Made by a program: the position numbers and the translations under genes
From: Bacteroidia bacterium
GTDB lineage: Bacteria; Bacteroidota; Bacteroidia; AKYH767-A; OLB10
NCBI GenBank assembly: GCA_017995075.1
Contig: JAGOJO010000009.1
Coordinates: 1 to 57,878 of the forward strand
DNA length: 57,878 nt
Reading direction: 5' to 3'
Shown: positions 48,802-57,271 of the stretch, one piece after another
How the letters are laid out: each line of letters opens with the position of its first letter
Numbering within the stretch: the first letter of the stretch is position 1
The notes under the pieces: model-generated
What the model saw: the letters and a program-made list of their open reading frames with translations, nothing else
What the model was told of the DNA's origin: nothing
The model's database searches: none

Positions 48802-48904
48802 TATCAAGTAGTTCCGATTTTTTATCCACTTTCCGGTCACCGAATTGTGAGAAAGGTCTCTGATCTTCCTCAAAATAACTCTATTATTTTTCAAGGCTGA
48901 AACG

Positions 48905-48912
48905 TATCTTTG
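48905..48912 (+). promoter_or_regulatory. TATCTTTG -7 box of glmM
   Basis: Perfect TAnnTTTG, 51 bp before ATG 48964. It excludes the in-frame start at 48910, which lies inside the box. Confidence 0.58.
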
Positions 48913-48963
48913 TGCCTCTACTATCCGGTTCGCCGGAGATGCGCAAAAGACGAATCAGCTCCT

Positions 48964-50370
48964 ATGACCTTAATTAAATCAATTTCCGGAATTCGCGGAA
49001 CCATTGGCGGAAAACCCGGCGATGGCCTTACGCCCTTTGACGTGGTGAAATTCACCTCAGCCTATGGGGCATGGATTATTTCCCGTAACAAGGATAAAAA
49101 GTGTAAAATTATTCTCGGCCGTGATGCCCGTATTTCCGGAACGATGGTGTCGGGTCTCGTTTCATCTACATTGTTGGGACTTGGCATTGATGTAATCGAT
49201 ACCGGATTATCAACGACGCCAACTGTTGAAATGGAAGTACCATTTCATCAGGCGCAGGGTGGAATTATTTTAACCGCCAGTCATAACCCTAAACAATGGA
49301 ATGCACTAAAACTCCTCAACGAAAAAGGAGAATTTATTTCCGCAGCTGATGGAGCAGAAGTGCTCGATATTGCCGAACGCGAAGCATTTCAGTATGCCGA
49401 AGTCGGACAGTTGGGAACTTTAACAACAGATCACCATTCCATTGCCCGACACATCGAGAAGATTCTTGCTCTTCCAATGGTAGACCGAAAAGCTATCGCC
49501 TCGAAAAACTTCAAAGTCGTTATCGATTGTGTAAATTCTACAGGAGGAATTGCAGTACCGGCTCTGCTCCGCGCATTGGGTGTAAAAGATATTGTTGAAT
49601 TATATTGCACACCTGATGGACATTTCCCGCACAACCCGGAGCCATTGCCTGAGCATCTCACCGAAATTTCGAAAGAAGTAGTGAAGAGCAAAGCGCATGT
49701 AGGGATTGTAGTTGATCCGGATGTAGATCGTCTGGCTCTTGTATCGGAAGATGGAGAGATGTTCGGTGAAGAATACACACTTGTTGCTGTTGCAGATTTT
49801 GTTCTTCAGCATAAAAAAGGAAATACAGTTTCCAATCTTTCCTCTACCCGGGCTCTTCGCGATGTCACAGAAAAACATGGCGGAACCTACAAGGCATCAG
49901 CAGTAGGAGAGGTGAACGTAGTTGAAATGATGAAAGCAACCAATGCAGTCATCGGTGGTGAAGGTAATGGTGGAGTAATACTTCCAGAATTGCATTACGG
50001 ACGTGATGCACTTGCAGGAATTGCATTATTCCTCACACACCTCGCGAAATCAGGAAAGAGTTGCTCCATGTTGCGTGCATCTTATCCTGATTATTTCATC
50101 TCAAAGAATAAAATCGAATTGACGCCAGAAGTGAATGTAGATGAAATTCTGACGCTGATCAGTGATAAATACAAGAAGCAGCCGATTAATGATATTGACG
50201 GAGTGAAAATTGAATTCGATAAAGAATGGGTACACCTGCGCCGTTCCAATACCGAGCCGATCATCCGTATCTATTCAGAAAGTCAATCCATGACAACTGC
50301 CAATAATCTTGCAGGAAAAATTATCTCCGACATTAAAGATATTCTGGCCGGAAGTTTAACGAAAGCCTGA
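48964..50370 (+). CDS. glmM: Phosphoglucosamine mutase
   Basis: 468 residues from ATG 48964. Converts glucosamine-6-phosphate to glucosamine-1-phosphate, toward UDP-GlcNAc for peptidoglycan and LPS. Phosphohexomutase signature TASHNPKQWNALK with the phospho-Ser at about residue 106; metal loop VVDPDVDRLALVSEDG near 240; sugar-binding GEGNGGVILPELHYGRDAL near 335; C-terminal phosphate loop RRSNTEPIIRIYSES near 425. The N-terminal TLIKSISGIRGTIGG is the Bacteroidota form. Phosphoglucomutase/phosphomannomutase cannot be fully excluded by motifs alone. The cysteine desulfurase begins 29 bp downstream. Confidence 0.9.
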   Translation: MTLIKSISGIRGTIGGKPGDGLTPFDVVKFTSAYGAWIISRNKDKKCKIILGRDARISGTMVSGLVSSTLLGLGIDVIDTGLSTTPTVEMEVPFHQAQGGIILTASHNPKQWNALKLLNEKGEFISAADGAEVLDIAEREAFQYAEVGQLGTLTTDHHSIARHIEKILALPMVDRKAIASKNFKVVIDCVNSTGGIAVPALLRALGVKDIVELYCTPDGHFPHNPEPLPEHLTEISKEVVKSKAHVGIVVDPDVDRLALVSEDGEMFGEEYTLVAVADFVLQHKKGNTVSNLSSTRALRDVTEKHGGTYKASAVGEVNVVEMMKATNAVIGGEGNGGVILPELHYGRDALAGIALFLTHLAKSGKSCSMLRASYPDYFISKNKIELTPEVNVDEILTLISDKYKKQPINDIDGVKIEFDKEWVHLRRSNTEPIIRIYSESQSMTTANNLAGKIISDIKDILAGSLTKA

Positions 50371-50399
50371 TAACAATATTCTCAACGACAACATTCATC

Positions 50400-51533
50400 A
50401 TGAAAGTATATTTCGATAACGCAGCAACCACGCCAATTATTCCTGAAGTAGTGGAGGCAATGCTTCCTGTATTGCAGAATCAGTTCGGTAATCCTTCTTC
50501 AATTCACTCGTTTGGGAGGGAAACACGTTCGGCGATTGAGAAAGCACGTAAGACGGTTTCTCAGTTGCTGAATGCTACGCCCGCAGAAATATTCTTCACT
50601 TCGGGTGGCACGGAAGCCGACAATATGGCGCTTCGATGTTGTGTGCATGATTTGGGAATCAAACATGTGATTACGTCGCCACTAGAGCACCATGCGGTAT
50701 TGCACACGGCAGAAGATATGGAACACCGTGGTGAAATAAAGTTAAGTTTGGTAAATGTAGATGAGCAGGGACATGTCGATCTACAACACCTCGAAGAATT
50801 ACTGAAAAGCAACGAGCGCAGCTTTGTATCCCTGATGCATGCCAATAATGAAATTGGAACGCTTTTGCCATTGAAGGAAGTTTCTGAACTCTGTAAAAAA
50901 TACAATGCACTTTTTCATTCTGATACCGTGCAGACAATGGGTCACTTTAAACATGACCTGAATGAAATTAAAATCGATTTTATTACCGGTGCAGCGCATA
51001 AATTCCATGGTCCTAAAGGCGTGGGGTTCCTGTATATCAACAAGGATGTAAAGATTAAACCATTGATTACGGGTGGAGCGCAGGAGCGTAATATGCGTGG
51101 AGGTACCGAGAATGTTTATGGTATAGTAGGTCTTGCCAAAGCATTGGAAGTAGCCTACCAGCACATGGATGATGATATCAAAAATCTTACTGCGCTAAAG
51201 AAATACATGGCTGACAAACTGCAGGAAGAAATTCCGGGAGTAACCTTCAATGGCGATATTTCTGAAAACAGTTTGTATACGGTATTGAATGTATCATTCC
51301 CGCCAACTGATAATGCGGAGATGTTGCTCTTCAACCTTGACATCGCTGGTATCGCTTGTTCAGCCGGTAGTGCATGTACATCGGGAAGCAATGTTGGTTC
51401 ACATGTATTGAGAGGAATCAATGCCATACAGGACCGTCCTGCCATCCGTTTCTCCTTTAGTCGCTTCAATACCCGTGAAGAAGTGGACTATTGCGTAGAA
51501 AAGCTGAAAGAGTTCTTCCTCGTGAAGGCATAA
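50400..51533 (+). CDS. Cysteine desulfurase, NifS/IscS family
   Basis: 377 residues. Takes sulfur from cysteine for Fe-S clusters, thiouridines or cofactors, with PLP. Opening VYFDNAATTPIIPEVVEAML, TSGGTEADNMAL near residue 67, SPLEHHAVLHTAEDM near 95, PLP lysine in GAAHKFHGPKGVGF near 200, and the catalytic Cys loop CSAGSACTSGSNVGSHVL near 326. All key residues are present. Group I-like short-loop form (ACTSG). No iscU or sufBCD adjacent, so the exact pathway is open. Likely cotranscribed with glmM (29-bp gap). Confidence 0.93.
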   Translation: MKVYFDNAATTPIIPEVVEAMLPVLQNQFGNPSSIHSFGRETRSAIEKARKTVSQLLNATPAEIFFTSGGTEADNMALRCCVHDLGIKHVITSPLEHHAVLHTAEDMEHRGEIKLSLVNVDEQGHVDLQHLEELLKSNERSFVSLMHANNEIGTLLPLKEVSELCKKYNALFHSDTVQTMGHFKHDLNEIKIDFITGAAHKFHGPKGVGFLYINKDVKIKPLITGGAQERNMRGGTENVYGIVGLAKALEVAYQHMDDDIKNLTALKKYMADKLQEEIPGVTFNGDISENSLYTVLNVSFPPTDNAEMLLFNLDIAGIACSAGSACTSGSNVGSHVLRGINAIQDRPAIRFSFSRFNTREEVDYCVEKLKEFFLVKA

Positions 51534-51571
51534 TTATCCTTCGGCGATTTTTTTCTTCGCTCCGTTTTTCG

Positions 51572-51579
51572 TATCTTGG
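51572..51579 (+). promoter_or_regulatory. TATCTTGG, one-mismatch -7 box of the LVIVD-repeat gene
   Basis: Differs from TAnnTTTG in one position and lies 19 bp before ATG 51599. Confidence 0.35.
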
Positions 51580-51598
51580 TAAAGTAAAAAGTCATCGA

Positions 51599-53857
51599 AT
51601 GAAATATATCCGTTTCTTCCTGCTGCTTTTTTGTATTGTTTCAGCCCGTACGTTGAATGCACAAACGAATATGAATGTGCAGTTCCGCTCCAATCTACCC
51701 TATGGAGCTACCGTGGATTTATCAAACATCTGGGGATATGTGGATTCACTCGGCAATGAGTATGCTATTGTCGGAACCCAAACAGGAGTGTCAATTGTCG
51801 ACGTTACAAATCCGACCAATCCGATTGTGAAGTTTTCCATTGCCGGAACGAATTCCTTCTGGCGTGAAGTGCAGGTATGGGGAAAGTATGCCTATGTAAC
51901 TACCGAAGGCTGTTGTAACGGACTTCAGATTATCAATCTCTCTAATTTGCCGGCTTCTGTCAATTCGAAATTCTGGACAGGCTCAGGAGCAGTGGCTGGA
52001 CAAATCACTCGTATACATACGGTACATGTGAGAGATGGGTATGCCTATCTGAACGGCTCGCAGATTTTCGGAGGTGCAGCATTGATCGTATCGTTGGCTG
52101 ATCCGTGGAATCCGGTTTATGTAGGGAATACTGCTATGAGTCTGAGTGGTACCAGTCGTTATGTTCATGATTGCTTTGTTAAAAATGATACGCTCTGGGG
52201 TGCTCATATCTATGGAGGGTTTTTCTCAGTGATTAACATCTCTAACAAAACAGCTCCTGTACTGATCGCTACACAAACTACGCCAAACAATTTTACGCAT
52301 AATATCTGGATGGCTGATAATGGTTCGAAGGTGGTGTTTACCACGGATGAAGTGAGTAATTCATACCTCGCTTCGTACGATGTGTCGAATACAGGGAATA
52401 TTCAGCAACTCGATCGTTTGCAGGGAACACCGGGAAGCGGCTCCATTATTCATAATACGTATATCCGTAACAGTTATGCCATCAACTCTTATTATAAAGA
52501 TGGAATTACCATAGTTGATGTGAGTAGGCCTGATAATATGATTACAGTTGGTCGTTATGATACCTATACGCAAGGAGCCGGGAACGGATTCAATGGCGCC
52601 TGGGGAGTATATCCATATCTGCCTTCCGGTAATATTCTGGTGTCAGATATTGATAATGGACTGTTTGTACTAACGCCGACGTATATCCGCGCTGCCTACC
52701 TCGAAGGTAATGTAAAGGATTCCTGTTCAAATCTTCCACTTTCCAATGTGTCGGTTACTATAACCGGAGGAACTCATCATGCAGAATTATCGAAACTCAA
52801 CGGCGATTATAAAACCGGTACTGCAGTCGCTGGTTTGTATACTGTAACTTTCAGTAAAACCGGCTACACATCGAAAGTATTTACAAATGTAAATCTGCAG
52901 AATGGTCAGTTAACCAGCCTTAGTGTCGCACTGAAACCAACAACCGCAGTGAATCTTATATCTGGCACTCCTTCCAATGTGCTGTGTAACGGAGCTTCAA
53001 CAGGTGGTGTGACCATCACAACATCCAATGGTCTTGCCCCGCTTAATTATCTATGGTCGAATGGTGCTACCAGTCAGCAACTTTCAAACGTGCCCGCCGG
53101 TTCGTATACTGTAACTGTTACTGATGCTTCAGGCTGCAAAGCTTCCGGCATATATGCTATTACTCAACCAACTGCTGTAAATGCAGCACCATCAATTCAG
53201 CAGATATCCTGTAATGGTGGAGCAAATGGAGTGATTGCAGCCTTGATTACAGGTGGTACAAGTCCGTACTCTTATAACTGGAATCTGGTTCCTCCTGTAC
53301 AAAATCCTTCGACTTCAACCTTGCGCACAATCAATACAGGGAACTCAGGTTTAAGTCTGCCTTCCTCAAATCTGGTGGGTGACAGTACAGGTATCGATAG
53401 TTTGTCAGCCGGAAATTATCAGCTTATGGTAACCGATAATAACGGTTGCGTATCTACGTTTAACTATCAGTTGAATAATCCAGCCAATCCTTGTAGCATT
53501 CAAGTGACTTTGAGAGTATTTGTTGAAGGGTTTTATACTGGTGGTTCGGCTATGAATCCTGTGCTGAATGGTGCCGGCATAACGGATTCTATTCGTCTCG
53601 AAGTCCGACAGTCAGTTGCACCTTATAGCCTGGTGACCTCAGCAACCGGACTCGTAGATACAGCAGGGTATGTGAATTTTATTCTTCCTTCTACATTATG
53701 GCAACAGAGTTTTTACTTTGTGATGCGGCACCGGAATAGCCTGGAAACATGGAGTAAGGATCCTGTTTATTTCCCGAATGGTACACAAACGTTCAACTTC
53801 TCTGATTCTGCCGGATCGTTTTGGATGAATCGTGGAGTGAAAAGAAGTTCCAAATAG
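51599..53857 (+). CDS. Secreted choice-of-anchor B/LVIVD-repeat protein, no sorting domain
   Basis: 752 residues from ATG 51599. Signal peptide (MKYIRFFLLLFCIVSARTLNAQ). Residues about 25-390 form the choice-of-anchor B propeller with LVIVD-like repeats (GVSIVDVTNPTNPIVKF, LQIINLSNLP, GITIVDVSRPDNMI). About 395-465 is a CarboxypepD_reg-like Ig domain (LEGNVKDSCSNLPLSNVSVTITGG). About 470-630 are two SprB-like repeats (LCNGASTGGVTITTSNGLAPLNYLWSNGATSQQL; SCNGGANGVIAALITGGTSPYSYNW). The end resembles a module (VTLRVFVEGFYTGGSAMNPVL..., MRHRNSLETWSKDPVYF) that in relatives precedes more sequence and a T9SS signal, but here the protein stops at KRSSK without one. It may be truncated. Confidence 0.82.
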   Translation: MKYIRFFLLLFCIVSARTLNAQTNMNVQFRSNLPYGATVDLSNIWGYVDSLGNEYAIVGTQTGVSIVDVTNPTNPIVKFSIAGTNSFWREVQVWGKYAYVTTEGCCNGLQIINLSNLPASVNSKFWTGSGAVAGQITRIHTVHVRDGYAYLNGSQIFGGAALIVSLADPWNPVYVGNTAMSLSGTSRYVHDCFVKNDTLWGAHIYGGFFSVINISNKTAPVLIATQTTPNNFTHNIWMADNGSKVVFTTDEVSNSYLASYDVSNTGNIQQLDRLQGTPGSGSIIHNTYIRNSYAINSYYKDGITIVDVSRPDNMITVGRYDTYTQGAGNGFNGAWGVYPYLPSGNILVSDIDNGLFVLTPTYIRAAYLEGNVKDSCSNLPLSNVSVTITGGTHHAELSKLNGDYKTGTAVAGLYTVTFSKTGYTSKVFTNVNLQNGQLTSLSVALKPTTAVNLISGTPSNVLCNGASTGGVTITTSNGLAPLNYLWSNGATSQQLSNVPAGSYTVTVTDASGCKASGIYAITQPTAVNAAPSIQQISCNGGANGVIAALITGGTSPYSYNWNLVPPVQNPSTSTLRTINTGNSGLSLPSSNLVGDSTGIDSLSAGNYQLMVTDNNGCVSTFNYQLNNPANPCSIQVTLRVFVEGFYTGGSAMNPVLNGAGITDSIRLEVRQSVAPYSLVTSATGLVDTAGYVNFILPSTLWQQSFYFVMRHRNSLETWSKDPVYFPNGTQTFNFSDSAGSFWMNRGVKRSSK

Positions 53858-53887
53858 ATTGAAGGAAAGAGAAATTACCGATTAGTA

Positions 53888-54361
53888 TTACTTCCGGTCT
53901 ATATCCTTGATTTTAACTGCGGGTACACCTCCAACTACAGTGTAGGGGTCAGTATTTTTATTTACAACAGCACCGGCAGCAACAACTGAAAACTCAGCTA
54001 TTGTAACATTTGGTAAAATAATAACACCTGCGCCGAGCCATGCGTCATTGCGAATAGTAATTGAGCCACGTACAGGAGGGAATTGTTCGATGAGTTTTGA
54101 ATTGTTTGGATCAGCAGCCAGCACTAATGTAACCCGTGGTCCAATCGAAACACGATCTTCAATAACAAGTTGACAACTGTTGTCGGAATTCATCGTTGAT
54201 AACATCATCCCTGAAGCGATGTATACTTCCTGTCCGACAGAAAAACCACATTGGCGAAGTGCCCAAACACGAATTCCATTGGCAGGGAAATACGTGACAA
54301 GAAACCGCATGAATTTGATCCATGCTTTTGAAATAAAATTTCGTTTCCTGATCTGATCCAT
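53888..54361 (-). CDS. Left-handed beta-helix acyltransferase, WcaF-like
   Basis: 157 residues. Hexapeptide repeats of the LbH fold: CQLVIEDRVSIGPRVTLVLAADP near 62, GSITIRNDAWLGAGVIILPNVTIAEFSVVAAGAVVNKN near 98, with VVGGVPAVKIKD at the end. Such enzymes acetylate sugars of surface polysaccharides. The acyl donor and sugar are unknown. Start ATG 54359-54361, directly after the stop of the FemAB-like gene with no gap, so the two are tightly coupled in the polysaccharide operon. Confidence 0.9.
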   Translation of the reverse strand: MDQIRKRNFISKAWIKFMRFLVTYFPANGIRVWALRQCGFSVGQEVYIASGMMLSTMNSDNSCQLVIEDRVSIGPRVTLVLAADPNNSKLIEQFPPVRGSITIRNDAWLGAGVIILPNVTIAEFSVVAAGAVVNKNTDPYTVVGGVPAVKIKDIDRK

Positions 54362-55384
54362 TTATCCTTTAATGAACTTGTAGAACTTCAAACCTATCGT
54401 GCCAATTTTCATAAGCAATGGTTGATGTATCTTTTCGAATCGGCCATAGTTCACCAATTCACCACCAAATTTAGCTTTAAACTCTCTTACTCCATAATCG
54501 GCCTCTGGTTTTCCGGCTCCTAGGAAATCGAAATGTTGTAATTGCTCATCACTTCCTGCTTTAATTGCAGCCCAGGTTGCCAGTATGCTGGGGTATTGTT
54601 CTTTATAATCTTTGTCGAGTCCTGCGATGTACCATTCGTAGATAGCTTTTCCCGGCATTACCGGACTCATAATTCCGCCGATAACTTTGCCTTCATGCTT
54701 TATCAAAAGGTATTTCCCTAAGCCTTTCGATACGATGTCTGATAAGTATGCATCGAAGAAAATTTTGGGTGGTAAGGGCTTATGCACTTTTTCAGTATAG
54801 AGTTTTTTTAGCAGGAAATAAAACTCATCGGCTTCAGCCTGTGTGGTAGCTTCTTCAATTGAAGTAGATTGCACTCCTTTTTTAATCTGACGGGCCTTGC
54901 TTTTACTCATTGCCGCCAGCAATTGCTCTGGAGTACTATTGGCGGTATTTACCAGATAATTGAGATGTTCGAGTGCTGTGAAACTCTGATCCAGAAAAGA
55001 AGTTTTTATCGAGTTGCAATCAAACATATTGCGGAACTGAGAATAAATTGCTTTACCCGAGATTTGTTTGTCGTATTCTTTCAGTAATGCACTTGCAGCT
55101 TGAGGTGATGAACAAACAGGACCACCCCATACAATTGCACGTGACGTGAGTCGGCCATAGATTGCAGGCTCCTGTTGTATAACACAAAGTAAAATACCTT
55201 GTAATTTATTGGAAGCGTCGGTGCATCCAATAACAACCGGTGTATATCCTGTGACTTTACTGAAGAGATCATGCGCCTCCGGTAACTGGAAAAAATTTCC
55301 GTGCGGATGTTGCTGAACATACTCCTTCCATCCGGCTTTTTTCAGCTCGTTGGCATTGGTGATGATGTTCAGTGTGCCTTGCAT
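54362..55384 (-). CDS. FemAB/GNAT-fold peptidyl or acyl transferase
   Basis: 340 residues from ATG 55382-55384 (MQGTLNIITNANELKKAGWKEYV). A longer frame would overlap the deacetylase gene by over 100 bp and is rejected. FemAB-like features: a double GNAT-like fold with PHGNFFQLPEAHDLF near 24, AMSKSKARQIKKGVQ near 155, GGIMSPVMPGKAIYEWYIAGLDKDYKEQYPSILATWAAI near 232 and FDFLGAGKPEADYGVREFKAKFGGELVNYGRFEKI near 286. FemAB proteins add amino acids to peptidoglycan or act on exopolysaccharide precursors; in polysaccharide loci such as this a glycan-modifying role is likely. It starts 2 bp after the deacetylase stop. Confidence 0.85.
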   Translation of the reverse strand: MQGTLNIITNANELKKAGWKEYVQQHPHGNFFQLPEAHDLFSKVTGYTPVVIGCTDASNKLQGILLCVIQQEPAIYGRLTSRAIVWGGPVCSSPQAASALLKEYDKQISGKAIYSQFRNMFDCNSIKTSFLDQSFTALEHLNYLVNTANSTPEQLLAAMSKSKARQIKKGVQSTSIEEATTQAEADEFYFLLKKLYTEKVHKPLPPKIFFDAYLSDIVSKGLGKYLLIKHEGKVIGGIMSPVMPGKAIYEWYIAGLDKDYKEQYPSILATWAAIKAGSDEQLQHFDFLGAGKPEADYGVREFKAKFGGELVNYGRFEKIHQPLLMKIGTIGLKFYKFIKG

Positions 55385-55386
55385 GG

Positions 55387-56169
55387 TTAATCCATCATCG
55401 GGTTTTGTACGTAGAAGTTTTTCTTGATAAAATTCTTTACGTTTTGTAGAATTAGTTCTTTGATCCAGGGGCCAATGGCGTTGTGCCAACGTTGTGGATG
55501 TGTTGTGATCATTACTTTTTCGGGCATCGAATCTTTGTCGAGTGCTTTCAATATATCATTTGAGTTTCGGAAGCGAAAACTTTTTTGATAGTTGTTACTG
55601 ACTTTGTCTCGTACGCTTACCAGATGTCCATCCCATTTTCGCCCGGTATCGGTAATATAGAGTGTGCTGTTGAAGTCAGTGTCGAAGTAGGGCTCTGCGA
55701 TGATCTGATAGTCTTTGTATTTAATGTCCCTCCAGATCATACGGTTGTCCCAGATTGATGTCGGACTACCATGCATGCAGATCGTTTTTACAGGGTAATA
55801 GGTGCGGAAATATGTCAGATTTTTCTCGAAGAGTTTAATCGCTTTTTTGAAGTTGCCATTCGCAAGAGAAAGGTCTTCATAGTGATAACCGATTTCATGT
55901 CCGAGTGCTGCAATGGCTTTTATTACTTCGGGATGATTACTCTCTTCAACGATCCTGAAGTAATAGGTTGTCCGTATGCCGAGTGCATGTTCGATTTTGG
56001 CTTTTTCAAGACTCTGCAGAGGGAGGTTGTCGACATCATGACGCATGATGAGGTATTTCTGCGGAACATTACCGGCAAAAAGATCTTCATAGGCCATAAT
56101 GGTATATCCCTTCGCGAGAAATTTTTCGAGAAGTTGACGGTACTTGGTTAAAGTGAAATCACGAGCCAT
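55387..56169 (-). CDS. Polysaccharide deacetylase-like (NodB-fold) protein
   Basis: 260 residues. NodB-like signatures: YLIMRHDVDNLPLQSLEK near residue 40 (D-D metal pair) and LGHEIGYHYEDLSLANG near 89 (H-x-x-x-H type). Later HGSPTSIWDN near 130. CE4-fold enzymes remove N-acetyl groups from glycans; this variant with RHDVDN is common in exopolysaccharide clusters of Bacteroidota. Whether it is a deacetylase or another hydrolase is inferred. It overlaps the upstream DUF354 gene by 11 bp. Confidence 0.85.
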   Translation of the reverse strand: MARDFTLTKYRQLLEKFLAKGYTIMAYEDLFAGNVPQKYLIMRHDVDNLPLQSLEKAKIEHALGIRTTYYFRIVEESNHPEVIKAIAALGHEIGYHYEDLSLANGNFKKAIKLFEKNLTYFRTYYPVKTICMHGSPTSIWDNRMIWRDIKYKDYQIIAEPYFDTDFNSTLYITDTGRKWDGHLVSVRDKVSNNYQKSFRFRNSNDILKALDKDSMPEKVMITTHPQRWHNAIGPWIKELILQNVKNFIKKNFYVQNPMMD

Positions 56170-57271
56170 TATCGCGGAATCGGTTTATATATTCTTTATC
56201 GTTGTTTAGTGTTCGGGCACTTTCCGGGTAGTTTTCAAAGAACCAAACCATGAACCGGGTTGGGTCAATGGTTTGTTCTAACATCGATTTGCGTCGAGCT
56301 TCCCAGGTTGCTTTTAGTTGTGGGATTGATACCAGTTCCTTTAATTTTTCGAGTAATTTTCCTGGCTGATCGGTGGGTATTCCGTAAGTGAGTTGGTATT
56401 TATGTTCGAGTTCTTCAAGGTATCCCAGCTTACCTACGAAGTCGTTGAAGCGGAGTGATGGTGTTCCAAGCACAGCAGCTTCTGCAGTCATAGTTTGACT
56501 GTCGCCCAGATACAAATCAGCGTAATACAATACATCGAGAATGTCTGATGCTTTGACTTTTACCCGATAAGGTTCTAGTTCAGGTGATAACTCCCGTTCG
56601 GAGCTGAGATGTATTTTGCCGTAGGGCTCGAGCAGCTTTACAATCTCTAGTGCTAGTTTGTCGGTGATTCCTTTTTTGTTTTCATCGTGCCATGCAGTCA
56701 GCTTCGCAAAACGAATGAAGAAGTTCATTCTTCCTTTTTCAAAGAGATGACTTACTTTGTTATAGTCAGGCTGAAAGTAAGCCGGTCGCAGATAAGCGAG
56801 CTCCTGGTTGGCATTGTACTTGATCGTTTTTGGGTGATTATCCCATTGCGCAGCACTGCATGAAACAGGGCATAGCTGATGATGAAGGAATGGTACAAAT
56901 AATTTACTGTAAACGGGAAATATGTAGAGGTCATCCTCGAAAACACTGATGGATTTTATTCCAAGTAATCGTCCGAATGGAGCGAATTCTGCAGAAGTTG
57001 AAATGTACAGGTCAGGTTTAAATTGGCGTGCAACTTTCCAATGGCCCAGCGTTCGTTGAATAAACGATCGTATTATTCCCCATTTAGAATCCTTACGTTC
57101 TTTCTCCGCGATATTGATAAATGGAATTTGATGTTCTTCTAAAAGTTTTTTGAGTACATCTTTTGTTTTAATGGTTACCATAACCGCATGACCTCTTTCC
57201 TTCAATGCATGAATAGTATGCTTGAAGAGATGAAAGTGAGCAGGGTGTGCGAGATAGAACTGGTAACGCAT
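56159..57271 (-). CDS. DUF354 family glycan-biosynthesis protein
   Basis: 370 residues; the stop of the preceding gene and this ATG share one base (TGATG), so coupling is tight. DUF354 proteins resemble UDP-GlcNAc 2-epimerase/glycosyltransferase B folds and occur in surface polysaccharide loci. Visible: QFYLAHPAHFHLFKHTIHALKERGHAVMV at the start, ISTSAEFAPFGRLLGIKSISVFEDD near 92, and LYLGDSQTMTAEAAVLGTPSLRFNDFVGKLGYLEELE near 270, a typical nucleotide-sugar site. A soluble enzyme with no membrane segments. Exact sugar unknown. Confidence 0.87.
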   Translation of the reverse strand: MRYQFYLAHPAHFHLFKHTIHALKERGHAVMVTIKTKDVLKKLLEEHQIPFINIAEKERKDSKWGIIRSFIQRTLGHWKVARQFKPDLYISTSAEFAPFGRLLGIKSISVFEDDLYIFPVYSKLFVPFLHHQLCPVSCSAAQWDNHPKTIKYNANQELAYLRPAYFQPDYNKVSHLFEKGRMNFFIRFAKLTAWHDENKKGITDKLALEIVKLLEPYGKIHLSSERELSPELEPYRVKVKASDILDVLYYADLYLGDSQTMTAEAAVLGTPSLRFNDFVGKLGYLEELEHKYQLTYGIPTDQPGKLLEKLKELVSIPQLKATWEARRKSMLEQTIDPTRFMVWFFENYPESARTLNNDKEYINRFRDNGS

